This document shows, in pieces, positions 34,771 through 43,782 of a stretch of 64,000 bases of DNA (position 1 is its first letter; the number at the start of each line of letters is the position of its first letter). The translations under genes were made by a program, and so were the position numbers. The stretch is from Paractinoplanes rishiriensis (GTDB lineage: Bacteria; Actinomycetota; Actinomycetes; Mycobacteriales; Micromonosporaceae), in NCBI RefSeq assembly GCF_016862375.1, contig NZ_BOMV01000054.1, positions 1 to 64,000 of the forward strand, read 5' to 3'. Below the pieces are notes generated by a model. That model did not search any database. It was not told the DNA's origin and saw only the letters and a program-made list of their open reading frames with translations.

Positions 34771-35561
34771 TGGCGGAGAACACCCGCCGGCCGATCATCG
34801 CCGGCAACTGGAAGATGAACCTCAACCACTTCGAGGCGAACCTGCTGGTGCAGAAGCTGGCCGCGAGCCTCACCGAGCAGCAGCTTGCCGACGTCGAGGT
34901 GGCCGTCCTGCCGCCGTTCACCGACCTGCGCACCGTGCAGACCGCGGTGGACGGCGACAAGCTGAGCATCGTCTACGGCGCGCAGGACATCTCGCGGCAC
35001 AAGGGCGGCGCGTACACCGGTGAGATCGCCGGCTCGATGCTGGAGAAGCTCGGCTGCTCCTACGTGCTGGCCGGGCACTCCGAGCGCCGTGAGTACCACG
35101 AGGAGAGCGACGAACTGGTCAACGCGAAGGTGAAGGCCGCCTTCGCGAGCAACCTCACGCCGATCCTGTGCGTGGGCGAGGGCCTGCCGATCCGCGAGGA
35201 GGGCACCCACGTCGCGCACTGCACCGCCCAGCTGGACGCCGGCCTGGCCGGGCTCAAGCCCGAGCAGGTCAAGCAGGTCGTGATCGCGTACGAGCCGGTC
35301 TGGGCGATCGGCACCGGCAAGACCGCGACCCCGGAGGACGCCCAGGAGGTCTGCGGCGCCATCCGGGCCCGGCTCGCCGAGAAGTACGGTGCCGAGATCG
35401 CCGACGCGATCCGGATCCAGTACGGCGGCTCGGTGAAGTCGGCCAACATCGCGTCGATCATGGCTCAGCCAGACATCGACGGTGCTCTTGTCGGCGGTGC
35501 GAGTCTGGACGCCGAGGAGTTCGCTTCCATGGTCCGCTACCGCGAGCACATCGCGCGCTGA
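34770..35561 (+). CDS. tpiA: Triosephosphate isomerase
   Basis: A 263-residue TIM barrel. The active-site residues are in GNWKMNLN (Asn, Lys), GHSERREYH (His) and VIAYEPVWAIGTGKTATP (Glu and the mobile loop); phosphate binding is by YGGSVK and GALVGGASL. It interconverts dihydroxyacetone phosphate and glyceraldehyde-3-phosphate. ATG 34770 shares its A with the pgk stop; the GTG at 34767 would add one residue. A strong hairpin follows. Confidence 0.98.
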   Translation: MAENTRRPIIAGNWKMNLNHFEANLLVQKLAASLTEQQLADVEVAVLPPFTDLRTVQTAVDGDKLSIVYGAQDISRHKGGAYTGEIAGSMLEKLGCSYVLAGHSERREYHEESDELVNAKVKAAFASNLTPILCVGEGLPIREEGTHVAHCTAQLDAGLAGLKPEQVKQVVIAYEPVWAIGTGKTATPEDAQEVCGAIRARLAEKYGAEIADAIRIQYGGSVKSANIASIMAQPDIDGALVGGASLDAEEFASMVRYREHIAR

Positions 35562-35569
35562 CGCCCGTG

Positions 35570-35598
35570 TGCCCGGTCGCTGACGTCGACCGGGCACG
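35570..35598 (+). terminator. Terminator after tpiA
   Basis: GTGCCCGGTC pairs with GACCGGGCAC around a 9-nt loop, 9 bp after the stop codon, followed by a mildly T-rich stretch. It separates the glycolytic operon from secG. Confidence 0.82.
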
Positions 35599-35645
35599 CG
35601 CTATTGTTGTGCGGCTGTCTGTCCTTCGAGAGGAATGAACCGATC

Positions 35646-35906
35646 ATGCCGATGTGGTTCGCGTACACGATGATCGTGTTGCTGGTGATCAGCAGTGTTC
35701 TGCTGACCCTGCTGGTCCTGCTGCACCGCGGCAAGGGCGGCGGCATGTCGAGCATGTTCGGCGGTGGCGTCACCTCGAGCCTCGCCGGTTCGTCAGTGGC
35801 GGAGAAAAACCTCGACCGCTACACGGTCCTGGTGGGCATTGTCTGGTTCGCCTGCATCGTGGGTCTTGGACTCTGGCTGCGGCTTGCCCTACCTGCTGCT
35901 TCCTGA
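35646..35906 (+). CDS. secG: Preprotein translocase subunit SecG
   Basis: An 86-residue SecG with two transmembrane helices. The first (MWFAYTMIVLLVISSVLLTLLVLL) leads into the conserved loop HRGKGGGMSSMFGGG, followed by the second helix (TVLVGIVWFACIVGLGLWL). It assists SecYEG protein export. ATG 35646 (MPMWFAY) has GAGAGG upstream; the in-frame extension to 35604 is not supported. Position after tpiA is conserved in actinobacteria. Confidence 0.93.
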   Translation: MPMWFAYTMIVLLVISSVLLTLLVLLHRGKGGGMSSMFGGGVTSSLAGSSVAEKNLDRYTVLVGIVWFACIVGLGLWLRLALPAAS

Positions 35907-35931
35907 CCGACCGCAATAGTCGTAGAATCTG

Positions 35932-35970
35932 CCGCGCGTCCGGTTCTGCCGGGCGCGTGGCGTTTCTTTT
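35932..35970 (+). terminator. Terminator after secG
   Basis: CCGCGCGTCCGG pairs with CCGGGCGCGTGG (12 bp including two GU pairs, loop TTCTG), followed by CGTTTCTTTT. A good intrinsic terminator 25 bp after the stop. Confidence 0.87.
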
Positions 35971-36033
35971 GCCCTTGTTACGGCTATATTTCCGGCCGTC
36001 TTTACAGCGCCCCTCGAGACAGGAGTGACGTCC

Positions 36034-36375
36034 GTGTCCAGTGGCAGTGCGATCCGCGGCAGTCGCGTCGGGTCCAGCCCGATGCGCCCCGACGAGCGCA
36101 GCGAACCCGCCCCACGCCGGGAGGTGACCTACTTCTGCGCCGCCGGCCACGCCAGCCAGATTCGCTTCGCGGCTGACGCGCCGGCGCCGGAGACGTGGGA
36201 CTGCCCGCGCTGTGGTCAGCCGGCCGGCCTGGACGGGGAGAACCCGCCCGGCCGGTTGCGGGCCGAGCCCTACAAGTCGCATCTGGCGTACGTGAAAGAA
36301 CGCCGCAGCGACGAGGACGCGGCGAAAATTCTCGCTGAGGCACTCGCCAAGGTGCGGCAGCGCCGCGGCGAATAG
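36034..36375 (+). CDS. rbpA: RNA polymerase-binding protein RbpA
   Basis: A 113-residue actinobacterial RNA polymerase activator that stabilises the open complex with the primary sigma factor. The core domain has REVTYFCAAGHASQIRF and WDCPRCGQPAG, giving zinc ligands from Cys, His and the CxxC pair. The C-terminal sigma-interaction domain is PYKSHLAYVKERRSDEDA. GTG 36034 is chosen because AGGAG lies 8 nt upstream; a GTG at 36025 is also in frame. TATATT near 35985 may belong to its promoter. Confidence 0.93.
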   Translation: MSSGSAIRGSRVGSSPMRPDERSEPAPRREVTYFCAAGHASQIRFAADAPAPETWDCPRCGQPAGLDGENPPGRLRAEPYKSHLAYVKERRSDEDAAKILAEALAKVRQRRGE

Positions 36376-36389
36376 GCCACCATGGGCCG

Positions 36390-36794
36390 ATGAACTGGAC
36401 GCTTGAAGTGGTCGTGGTCCCGGTCGCCGACATCGACCGGGCCAAGGCCTTCTACGCCGACAAGCTCGGCTTCGCGGTCGACCACGACACGGTCATCAAC
36501 GACGACATCCGGATCGTGCAGCTCACCCCGCCGGGCAGCGGCTGCTCGATCGTCATCGGCAAGGGCGCGGTGCCCGACATGGCACCCGGCTCGCTCAAGG
36601 GCCTGCAACTGGTCGTCCCGGACATCGAGGCGGCGCGCGCCGAACTGCTGGAGCGCGGCCTCGAGGTGGGTGAAGTCCAGGTGGTGGGCGCCAACCCGCG
36701 GCCGGTGCCGCACCCCCTGGACAACGTGGGCTTCCTGTTCTTCGACGACCCGGACGGCAACGGCTGGGCCGTGCAGCAGATCTCGCGGCGTTAG
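36390..36794 (+). CDS. VOC-superfamily (glyoxalase/bleomycin-resistance-like) protein
   Basis: A 134-residue vicinal-oxygen-chelate protein with two beta-alpha-beta-beta-beta modules. The first starts EVVVVPVADIDRAKAFYADKLGF, the second GLQLVVPDIEAARAELLERG, ending FFDDPDGNGWAVQQI. The Glu in the first strand and in related positions could bind metal. Substrate is unknown; close relatives are annotated as glyoxalases. The last four bases overlap the end of the convergent pgl gene. Confidence 0.88.
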   Translation: MNWTLEVVVVPVADIDRAKAFYADKLGFAVDHDTVINDDIRIVQLTPPGSGCSIVIGKGAVPDMAPGSLKGLQLVVPDIEAARAELLERGLEVGEVQVVGANPRPVPHPLDNVGFLFFDDPDGNGWAVQQISRR

Positions 36795-37525
36795 GGAATC
36801 TTCGCCGCTGCGGCCTGGTCGAGCAGCCAGTACGTCCTGGTGCGGCCGACGGCATGTGCGGCCGGCAGCGCCTTGTCGCCGTTGAGCGCGGCACCCACCG
36901 AGTCGGTCTTGTCCGGTCCCGCGGCGATCAGCCACACCTCGTCGGCGCTCTGGATGGTCGGCATGGTCAGCGTGATGCGAGTGGGCGGCGGCTTGGGGCT
37001 GTCGAAGACGGCGGCCGTCGTCCCGCTCGTGTCGTTGAGCACCGGGTGCTCGGGAAACAGGGACGCCACGTGCCCGTCCTCGCCGACGCCGAGCATCAGC
37101 ACGTCGATCGGCGGCAGGTCGGCCCCGCCGATCTTCAACTCCTCGGCGTAGCGGGCGGCCGCCGCGGTGGCGTCGTCGCCGTCCGGGCCGTCGGTGGCTG
37201 GCATCGGGTGCACCCGGGCCCGGTCCAGCGGCAGTTCGTCCAGCAGGGCGGCGCGGGCCTGGGTCTCGTTGCGGTCGGCGTGGCCGGCCGGCAGGAACCG
37301 CTCGTCGCCCCACCACAGGTCGACGTGCGACCAGTCGATGGCGGCCGCGGTCGGCAGGTCCTTGACGGTCCGCAGCACCTTGGCGGCGATCCGGCCGCCG
37401 GTCAGCACGATGCCGGCCGTGCCGCGTTCCGCCTGGGCGTCCACGATCTTGCTGACCAGCCGGGAAGCCACGGTGGCGGCCAGCACATCCGCGTCGGGCA
37501 CCACCACGACCAGGGTCTTGCTCAC
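36791..37525 (-). CDS. pgl: 6-phosphogluconolactonase
   Basis: A 244-residue DevB-type 6-phosphogluconolactonase, hydrolysing the lactone made by Zwf. Signatures are VLTGGRIAAKVL, WWGDERFLPAGHADRNE and VLMLGVGEDGHVASLFPEHP, near the substrate-binding residues. GTG 37525 has AAGGAG about 11 nt upstream on the minus strand. A long hairpin separates it from opcA, so pgl may be expressed less than the genes before it. It is the last gene of the pentose phosphate cluster. Confidence 0.95.
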   Translation of the reverse strand: MSKTLVVVVPDADVLAATVASRLVSKIVDAQAERGTAGIVLTGGRIAAKVLRTVKDLPTAAAIDWSHVDLWWGDERFLPAGHADRNETQARAALLDELPLDRARVHPMPATDGPDGDDATAAAARYAEELKIGGADLPPIDVLMLGVGEDGHVASLFPEHPVLNDTSGTTAAVFDSPKPPPTRITLTMPTIQSADEVWLIAAGPDKTDSVGAALNGDKALPAAHAVGRTRTYWLLDQAAAAKIP

Positions 37526-37550
37526 GGGGCTCTCATCTCCTTGAAATGGC

Positions 37551-37587
37551 GACCGGGCCGTCCACCTCGGCGGCGGACGGCCCGGTC
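37551..37587 (-). terminator. Hairpin between opcA and pgl
   Basis: GACCGGGCCGTCC (37551-37563) pairs perfectly with GGACGGCCCGGTC (37575-37587). It lies between opcA and pgl, where it could partly terminate or stabilise the upstream transcript. Confidence 0.75.
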
Positions 37588-37600
37588 GATCGTCGGGGGT

Positions 37601-38617
37601 TCAGGCGGCGCTGCCGCCGGGGCCGGCGAAGGCGCCGGCCGCCTCGTCCGCGCGAGCGGCCATGGCCGGGTCCTTCCACACGTGCACCCGGGCGGGCGGC
37701 TTCTGGTCCAGGTCGGTCAGGCCGGCCATGGCGCCGAGCGCCTCGGCGTAGATCTGGTCGGCGTCCAGCCGGCGCAGTTCCTCGGCCAGTTCGTCGCCGA
37801 CCGGCCGCTTGGGCAGCGGCATGTAGCGGTCCTCCTGGCCGGTGCGGCTGAAGAGGGCCGTGTTTTCCTCGCGGGTGACCCGGACGCAGTCGCCGTTGGC
37901 GCACTGGAGCTCGACCGAGTGCAGCCGCGGGGAGCGGTCGGTGTGTTCCCACTCCGGCTCGATGCCCAGGCGGGACTTGAGCCAGCCCTTCATGAGCGCC
38001 GCGGTCGGGTCGGTCTTGGGCGCCACCACGGTGGCACCGGTGACCCGCTCGTCGGTGGTGTCGAACGCGCCGGCCACCAGCGTGCGCCACAGCGTGATCC
38101 GGGTCCAGGTGAGGTCGGTGTCGCCGGGCGCGTAGTCGGTGGCCCGCTGCCGCAGCGCGGCCACCGGGTCGGGGGACTGCGCGCAGTCGGTGATCCGGCG
38201 GTCGGCCACCACGCCGAGGAAGTCGTTGGCGATCATGTTGGGCGGCTCCTCGTGCCACCAGGTGACCACCGGGACGTCCGGGGCGAGCAGCGGCATGACC
38301 ACCGACTCGGCGTGCAGGGCGAGCCGCCCGTACATGCGCATCACGACGGCCTCGGCCGGTCCGAGCCGGCCGCCGACCACGATCTCGGCGTCCAGCCGGC
38401 TGCGGCCCTCCATGTCGGAGCGGACCACGATGAGCAGGCGGCAGGGGTGCGCGGCGGCCGCGATGGTGGCGGCGGCCTCGGCCTCCCGGACCTTCTTCTC
38501 CTCGACCACGGCGACCAGGGTCAGGGCCAGGCCGGAGGCCACGCCGCCGGCGCTGCGCCGCTCAGCCGCGAGGGCCTTGATGACCTCGTTGCCGTTGGTG
38601 TCCCACAAGCCGATCAT
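37601..38617 (-). CDS. opcA: Glucose-6-phosphate dehydrogenase assembly protein OpcA
   Basis: A 338-residue OpcA, found only in actinobacteria and cyanobacteria, that activates glucose-6-phosphate dehydrogenase. It contains the family segments HPCRLLIVVRSD, VVMPLLAPDVPVVTWWHEEPP and WTRITLWRTLVAGAFD. ATG 38617 overlaps the zwf stop by 4 bp (ATGA), the coupling expected for an assembly partner. The last ten residues are Ala/Gly-rich. Confidence 0.95.
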   Translation of the reverse strand: MIGLWDTNGNEVIKALAAERRSAGGVASGLALTLVAVVEEKKVREAEAAATIAAAAHPCRLLIVVRSDMEGRSRLDAEIVVGGRLGPAEAVVMRMYGRLALHAESVVMPLLAPDVPVVTWWHEEPPNMIANDFLGVVADRRITDCAQSPDPVAALRQRATDYAPGDTDLTWTRITLWRTLVAGAFDTTDERVTGATVVAPKTDPTAALMKGWLKSRLGIEPEWEHTDRSPRLHSVELQCANGDCVRVTREENTALFSRTGQEDRYMPLPKRPVGDELAEELRRLDADQIYAEALGAMAGLTDLDQKPPARVHVWKDPAMAARADEAAGAFAGPGGSAA

Positions 38618-40140
38618 GCTCGCCTCCAGCTCCGGCCCTCGCGGGCCAGCATTTCGTCCGCGGCGCGCGGGCCCCACTCGCCGGCCCGGTACGGTTCCGG
38701 CTTGGTGCCCGCCCAGGCGGCCTCGAGCGGGTCGATGACCCGCCACGACTGCTCCACCTCGGCGGCGTCCGGGAACAGGGTGCGGTCGCCGACCAGCACG
38801 TCGAGCACGAGCCGCTCGTACGCCTCCGGGCTGGACTCGGTGAAGGCCTCGCCGTACTGGAAGTCCATCGCAATGTCGCGAACCTCCATCTGGGTGCCGG
38901 GCACCTTGGAGCCGAACTTGAGCACCACGCCCTCGTCCGGCTGGACCCGGATGACCAGCTGGTTGTGGCCGAGCATCTCCACGTCGGCGGGGTCGAACGG
39001 CAGGTGCGGCGCCCGCTTGAAGAGGATCGCGATCTCGGTGACCCGGCGCGGCATGCGCTTGCCGACCCGGACGAAGAACGGGACCTCGGCCCAGCGGCGG
39101 TTCTGGATGCCGAGCCGCACGGCCGCGTACGTCTCCGTGGTGGAGTCGGCCGGGATGTCCTTCTCCTCCAGGTAGCCCATGGCGCGTTCGCCGGCCACCC
39201 AGCCGGGCAGGTATTGGCCCCTTACCGAGCCGGTGCTGATGTCCTTGGGCAGGCTGATCGCCTTGAGCACCTTGAGTTTCTCGGCCCGCACCTCCTGCGG
39301 GTCGAAGCTCGTAGGCTCCTCCATGCCGACCAGCGCGAGCAGCTGGAGCAGGTGGTTCTGCAGCACGTCGCGGGCCGCGCCGGAGGCGTCGTAGAAGGCG
39401 GCCCGGCTGCCGATGCCGACGTCCTCGGCCATGGTGATCTGCACCGAGTCGACGTACTTGGAGTTCCACACCGGCTCGAACAGGCTGTTCGCGAAGCGCA
39501 GGGCCAGGATGTTCTGGACCGTCTCCTTGCCCAGGTAGTGGTCGATCCGGTACACGTCCTGCGGCGTGAACACCTCGTCGACCAGCTGGTTGAGCGCGAT
39601 CGCGGACTCCAGGTCGTGGCCGAACGGCTTTTCCACGACGACCCGGCGCCAGCCGCCGGACTTCGCGTTGTCGGCCATCCCGGTGCGGGCCAGCTGGTTG
39701 AGCACCAGCGGGAACGCGGCCGGCGGGATGGAGAAGTAGAAGGCCGCGTTGCCCGGGATGCCGTTGCGCTCGCGCAGGTCGTCCAGGGTGGCGGCCAGAT
39801 GGTCGAAGGCGGCGTCGTCGTCGAACGAGCCGGGCACGAACTGGAACTGACTGGCCAGACGCTGCCAGACGTCCTCGCGCCACGGGGTCCGGGCGCCCTT
39901 CTTCGCCGCCTCGAGCGCCAGCGACTCGAAGTCGCCGTCGCCCCAGTCGCGGCGGGCGAAGCCCAGAACCACGAAACCGGGCGGCAGGAGACCGCGGTTG
40001 GCCAGGTCGTAGACGGCCGGGATGAGCTTCTTTCGGGACAGGTCACCGGTGACTCCGAAGATCACCAGAGCGCAGGGCTCGGGGATCCGTGGAAGCCTGC
40101 GGTCCTGTGCGGTACGCAGCGGATTGCCCACGTGGTCCAT
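38614..40140 (-). CDS. zwf: Glucose-6-phosphate 1-dehydrogenase
   Basis: A 508-residue G6PD, the NADPH-producing entry to the pentose phosphate pathway. The dinucleotide loop is VIFGVTGDLSRKKLIPA; the catalytic segment is YRIDHYLGKETVQN; further family blocks are RVVVEKPFGHDLESA and SVQITMAEDVGIGSRAAFYDASG. ATG 40140 gives the normal N terminus; its ribosome-binding site is weak. A hairpin lies between tal and zwf. Confidence 0.98.
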   Translation of the reverse strand: MDHVGNPLRTAQDRRLPRIPEPCALVIFGVTGDLSRKKLIPAVYDLANRGLLPPGFVVLGFARRDWGDGDFESLALEAAKKGARTPWREDVWQRLASQFQFVPGSFDDDAAFDHLAATLDDLRERNGIPGNAAFYFSIPPAAFPLVLNQLARTGMADNAKSGGWRRVVVEKPFGHDLESAIALNQLVDEVFTPQDVYRIDHYLGKETVQNILALRFANSLFEPVWNSKYVDSVQITMAEDVGIGSRAAFYDASGAARDVLQNHLLQLLALVGMEEPTSFDPQEVRAEKLKVLKAISLPKDISTGSVRGQYLPGWVAGERAMGYLEEKDIPADSTTETYAAVRLGIQNRRWAEVPFFVRVGKRMPRRVTEIAILFKRAPHLPFDPADVEMLGHNQLVIRVQPDEGVVLKFGSKVPGTQMEVRDIAMDFQYGEAFTESSPEAYERLVLDVLVGDRTLFPDAAEVEQSWRVIDPLEAAWAGTKPEPYRAGEWGPRAADEMLAREGRSWRRA

Positions 40141-40155
40141 CCTGCCAGGTCGGGC

Positions 40156-40192
40156 CTGCTGCCGGGGCCGAGTCGCGGCCCCGGCAGCAGGG
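40156..40192 (-). terminator. Hairpin between tal and zwf
   Basis: CCTGCTGCCGGGGCC pairs with GGCCCCGGCAGCAGG (15-bp perfect stem, 7-nt loop) 7 bp after the tal stop on the minus strand. No T run; it may attenuate readthrough into zwf. Confidence 0.75.
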
Positions 40193-40198
40193 ACTTCG

Positions 40199-41335
40199 TC
40201 AGGCTGCGTCGCTCGGGTTCTTGGCGCCGGACGCGGCCGCCTTCAGCGACTTGTCCACGCCCTCCAGAAGTTCGCCCCAGCTCGCCTCGAACTTCTCGAC
40301 GCCCTCGTCCTCGAGGACCTTGACCACGTCGTTGAAGTCGATGCCGACGCCGGCCAGGTCGGCCATCACCTGCTTGGCGTGACCGAAGTTGCCGGTGATG
40401 GTGTCGCCGCGGGTCTCGCCGTGGTCGGCGAACGCGTGGATCACCGACTCCGGCATGGTGTTGACCGTCCCGGGGGCGATCAGTTCCTCGACGTAGACGG
40501 TGTCCGGGAACTCCGGGTTCTTCGTCGAGGTGGAGGCCCACAGCGGACGCTGCGGGTGGGCACCGGCGTCGGCCAGCTTCTGCCAGCGGTCGCTGCCGAA
40601 GACCTCGGTGTACGCCTCGTACGCGAGCCGGGCGTTGGCGATCGCGGCCTTGCCCTTGAGCGCCTTGGCCTCGTCGCTGCCGATCTTGTCGAGTCGCTTG
40701 TCGACCTCGGAGTCCACACGCGAGACGAAGAACGACGCCACCGAACCGATCTTGGCGAGGTCGTGCCCGTTGGCCTTGGCCTGCTCGAGGCCGGCCAGGA
40801 ACGCGTCCATCACGGCTCGGTAGCGCTCCAGCGAGAAGATCAGCGTCACGTTCACGCTGATGCCCTCGGCCAGCGTCGCGGTGATCGCGGGCAGGCCGGC
40901 CAGGGTCGCCGGGATCTTGATGAACAGGTTTTCCCGGTCGACCAGCCACCACAGCGTCTTGGCCTCGGCGACGGTGCTCGGGGTCTCGTGCGCCTTGCGC
41001 GGGTCGACCTCGATCGACACCCGGCCGTCCACGCCGGCCGAGGCGTCGTAGGCGGGCCGCTCGACGTCGCACGCGTCGCGCACGTCGCGGGCGGTCATCA
41101 GGCGGACCGCCTCCTCGACCGTGACGCGCTGGGCGGCCAGGTCCTTGAGCTGCTCGTCGTACGCGTCCGCGTCGGACAGCGCCTTCTGGAAGATGCTGGG
41201 GTTGGTGGTCACGCCGACCACGTGCTGCTCACGCCGCATCTTGTCGAGTGAGCCGCTGGTCAGGCGGACGCGGGAGAGATCGTCGAGCCACACCGCCACA
41301 CCAGCGGCGGAGAGCTCGGCAAGCCGGTCGGTCAT
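40199..41335 (-). CDS. tal: Transaldolase
   Basis: A 378-residue transaldolase of the longer actinobacterial type. It has AGVAVWLDDLSR, GVTTNPSIFQKA and NLFIKIPATLAGLPAI with the Schiff-base lysine, then NVTLIFSLERYRAVMDAF. It moves dihydroxyacetone units between sugar phosphates. ATG 41335 has GGGAG upstream. The tkt-tal spacing is about 50 bp, so the two are probably cotranscribed. Confidence 0.96.
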   Translation of the reverse strand: MTDRLAELSAAGVAVWLDDLSRVRLTSGSLDKMRREQHVVGVTTNPSIFQKALSDADAYDEQLKDLAAQRVTVEEAVRLMTARDVRDACDVERPAYDASAGVDGRVSIEVDPRKAHETPSTVAEAKTLWWLVDRENLFIKIPATLAGLPAITATLAEGISVNVTLIFSLERYRAVMDAFLAGLEQAKANGHDLAKIGSVASFFVSRVDSEVDKRLDKIGSDEAKALKGKAAIANARLAYEAYTEVFGSDRWQKLADAGAHPQRPLWASTSTKNPEFPDTVYVEELIAPGTVNTMPESVIHAFADHGETRGDTITGNFGHAKQVMADLAGVGIDFNDVVKVLEDEGVEKFEASWGELLEGVDKSLKAAASGAKNPSDAA

Positions 41336-41387
41336 CGCTTACTCCCTTTCCTAAGTCCTTGCAGTGCGGCGAAGCCGCCTCAGAGGC

Positions 41388-43517
41388 TCAGTTTCCGGTC
41401 TTGTGACCGGTGATCTCGCCGACCTTTGCCAGGGCGGCGTTGGCCTTTGCCACCACGTTGTCCGCGGTGAACCCGAACTGCTCGAAGAGGATCTTCGCGG
41501 GCGCGCTGGCACCGTAGTGCTCGATGCTGACCGGCTCGCCGGCCTCGCCGAGGATGCGGTCCCAGCTCATCCGGATGCCGGCCTCGACCGTGACCCGGGC
41601 CTTGACCCCGCGCGGCAGCACCTGTTGCTGGTATGCGCCGGGCTGCGCGTAGAACCACTCCTGGCAGGGCATCGAGACGACCCGGGTGGGCGTGCCCTGT
41701 GCCTCCAGCCGCTCCTGCGCCGCGAGGCAGTGCTGCACCTCGGAGCCGGTGCCGATCAGGATCACCTTGGGCTCGCCGCCGGACGCCTCGGACAGGATGT
41801 AGCCGCCCTTGAGCACGCCCTCGGCCGACGCGTACTTGTTGCGGTCGATGGTCGGCAGATTTTGCCGGGACAGCGCCAGCGCGGTCGGCCGGTCGTTGTG
41901 CTCCAGCGCGCCGCGCCAGGCCCAGGTGGTCTCGTTGGCGTCGGCCGGGCGGACCACGTCGAGGCCCACGATGGCGCGCAGCGCAGACAGCGTCTCGATC
42001 GGCTGGTGGGTCGGTCCGTCCTCGCCGAGACCGATCGAGTCGTGCGTCCAGACGAAGACGACCGGCAGCCCCATCAGCGCGGACAGCCGGACGGCGCCGC
42101 GCATGTAGTCGCTGAAGACCAGGAAGGTGCCGCCGTACACCCGAGTGCCGCCGTGCACCGCGATGCCGTTGAGGATCGAGCCCATGCCGTGCTCGCGGAT
42201 GCCGAAGTGCAGGGTGCGGCCGTACTCGTTGCCCGGGAACTCCTTGGTGGCGTATGCCGCCGGGATGAACGAGGGCTCACCCTTCATGGTGGTGTTGTTG
42301 CTCTCGGCCAGGTCGGCCGAGCCGCCCCACAGCTCGGGCAGCACCGGGGCGAGCGCCTCCAGGATCTTGCCGGAGGCGGCGCGGGTGGCCAGGCCCTTCT
42401 CGTCGGCCGGGAACTCGGGCAGCGCCTGGTGCCAGCCCTCCGGCAGCGAGCGCTGGGCCATCCGGTCCCACAGCTTCTTGGCGTCGGGGTTGGCCTTGGC
42501 CCAGGCGTCGTACGCCTGCTGCCACTCGGCGCGCTGCGCGCGGCCGCGCTCGACGACCTGCTTGGCGTGATCGAGGACGGCCGGGTCGACCGCGAACGTC
42601 TCGTTCGGATCGAAGCCGAGGATCTCCTTGGTGGCCGACACCTCGGCGGCGCCCAGAGCGGAGCCGTGGATCTTGCCGGTGTTCTGCTTGTTCGGCGCGG
42701 GCCAGCCGATGATCGTCTTGAGGACGATGAAGGATGGCTTGTCAGTCACCTGCTTGGCCTTGATTATCGCCTGGTAGAGCGCCTCGACGTCCTCGTTGTA
42801 GTCGCCCTTGTCCGGGTCGCCCTTGCGCCAGTCGACCTCCTGCACGTGCCAGCCGTACGCGGCGTACCGGGCGCCGGCGTCCTCGCACTTGGCGATGCGG
42901 GTGTCGTCCTCGATCGAGATCTCGTTGTCGTCGTAGATCACGGTGAGGTTGCCGAGTTTCTGCACCGCGGCGATGGCGCTCGACTCGTGGCTGACGCCCT
43001 CCTCGATGTCGCCGTCCGAACAGATCACGTAGATGTTGTGATCGAACGGCGAGCTGCCCTGGTCGGAGGTCGGGTCGAACAGGCCGCGCTCGCGGCGGGT
43101 GGCCATCGCCATGCCGACCGCGTTGCCGATGCCCTGCCCGAGCGGGCCGGTGGTGACCTCGACGCCGGGGGTGTGCCGGTACTCCGGATGGCCGGGGGTC
43201 AGCGAGTCCCACTGGCGTAGTGACGCAAGGTCATCCAGCGACAGGCTGTAACCACTGAGGAAGAGCTGAATGTAGAGGGTCAGGCTGGAGTGCCCGGCGG
43301 AGAGCACGAACCGGTCCCGCCCTGGCCAGTGCGGGTCGGTCGGGTCGTGGCGCATGACCCGGTTGAACAGCAGGTAGGCGGCGGGCGCGAGGCTCATCGC
43401 CGTGCCAGGGTGGCCGTTGCCGGATTTCTCGACGGCGTCCATGGCCAGGACCCGGACCGTATCCACGGCCTTGCGGTCGAGGTCGGACCATTGCAGAGCA
43501 GGATCTGTGTGAGCCAC
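41388..43517 (-). CDS. tkt: Transketolase
   Basis: A 709-residue transketolase. The thiamine diphosphate domain has EKSGNGHPGTAMSLAP and GDIEEGVSHES; the second domain has HDSIGLGEDGPTHQPIE, with the catalytic histidine context, and the C-terminal domain ends GHKTGN. GTG 43517 is preceded by GAGGAG. It is the first gene of the minus-strand pentose phosphate cluster (tkt-tal-zwf-opcA-pgl), whose promoter must lie in the 265 bp shared with divergent ctaB. Confidence 0.98.
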   Translation of the reverse strand: MAHTDPALQWSDLDRKAVDTVRVLAMDAVEKSGNGHPGTAMSLAPAAYLLFNRVMRHDPTDPHWPGRDRFVLSAGHSSLTLYIQLFLSGYSLSLDDLASLRQWDSLTPGHPEYRHTPGVEVTTGPLGQGIGNAVGMAMATRRERGLFDPTSDQGSSPFDHNIYVICSDGDIEEGVSHESSAIAAVQKLGNLTVIYDDNEISIEDDTRIAKCEDAGARYAAYGWHVQEVDWRKGDPDKGDYNEDVEALYQAIIKAKQVTDKPSFIVLKTIIGWPAPNKQNTGKIHGSALGAAEVSATKEILGFDPNETFAVDPAVLDHAKQVVERGRAQRAEWQQAYDAWAKANPDAKKLWDRMAQRSLPEGWHQALPEFPADEKGLATRAASGKILEALAPVLPELWGGSADLAESNNTTMKGEPSFIPAAYATKEFPGNEYGRTLHFGIREHGMGSILNGIAVHGGTRVYGGTFLVFSDYMRGAVRLSALMGLPVVFVWTHDSIGLGEDGPTHQPIETLSALRAIVGLDVVRPADANETTWAWRGALEHNDRPTALALSRQNLPTIDRNKYASAEGVLKGGYILSEASGGEPKVILIGTGSEVQHCLAAQERLEAQGTPTRVVSMPCQEWFYAQPGAYQQQVLPRGVKARVTVEAGIRMSWDRILGEAGEPVSIEHYGASAPAKILFEQFGFTADNVVAKANAALAKVGEITGHKTGN

Positions 43518-43782
43518 GTCGGTTGTGCTCCTCGGGGCATGGTTTAGGAACCCTTTTGAGGTTGACCCTATCCACTTGCCGTAAACCCCCGCCGGGGGAA
43601 CGCCTCAGGCCCATACGCTGAGAGCGGACACGCCACGTGTGACGGACTGCACCCTCCCCGGACGCCTCACCGGGTCGCCGGAGCAGCGTGAACGGCTGAG
43701 CGTAGGCTGTCCGAGCGTGCCGCCGGCTGGCGCCGGCAACGGTCGTAACTTGGCTAGTGCCGATGCCGGAAGGTGGCAGTCC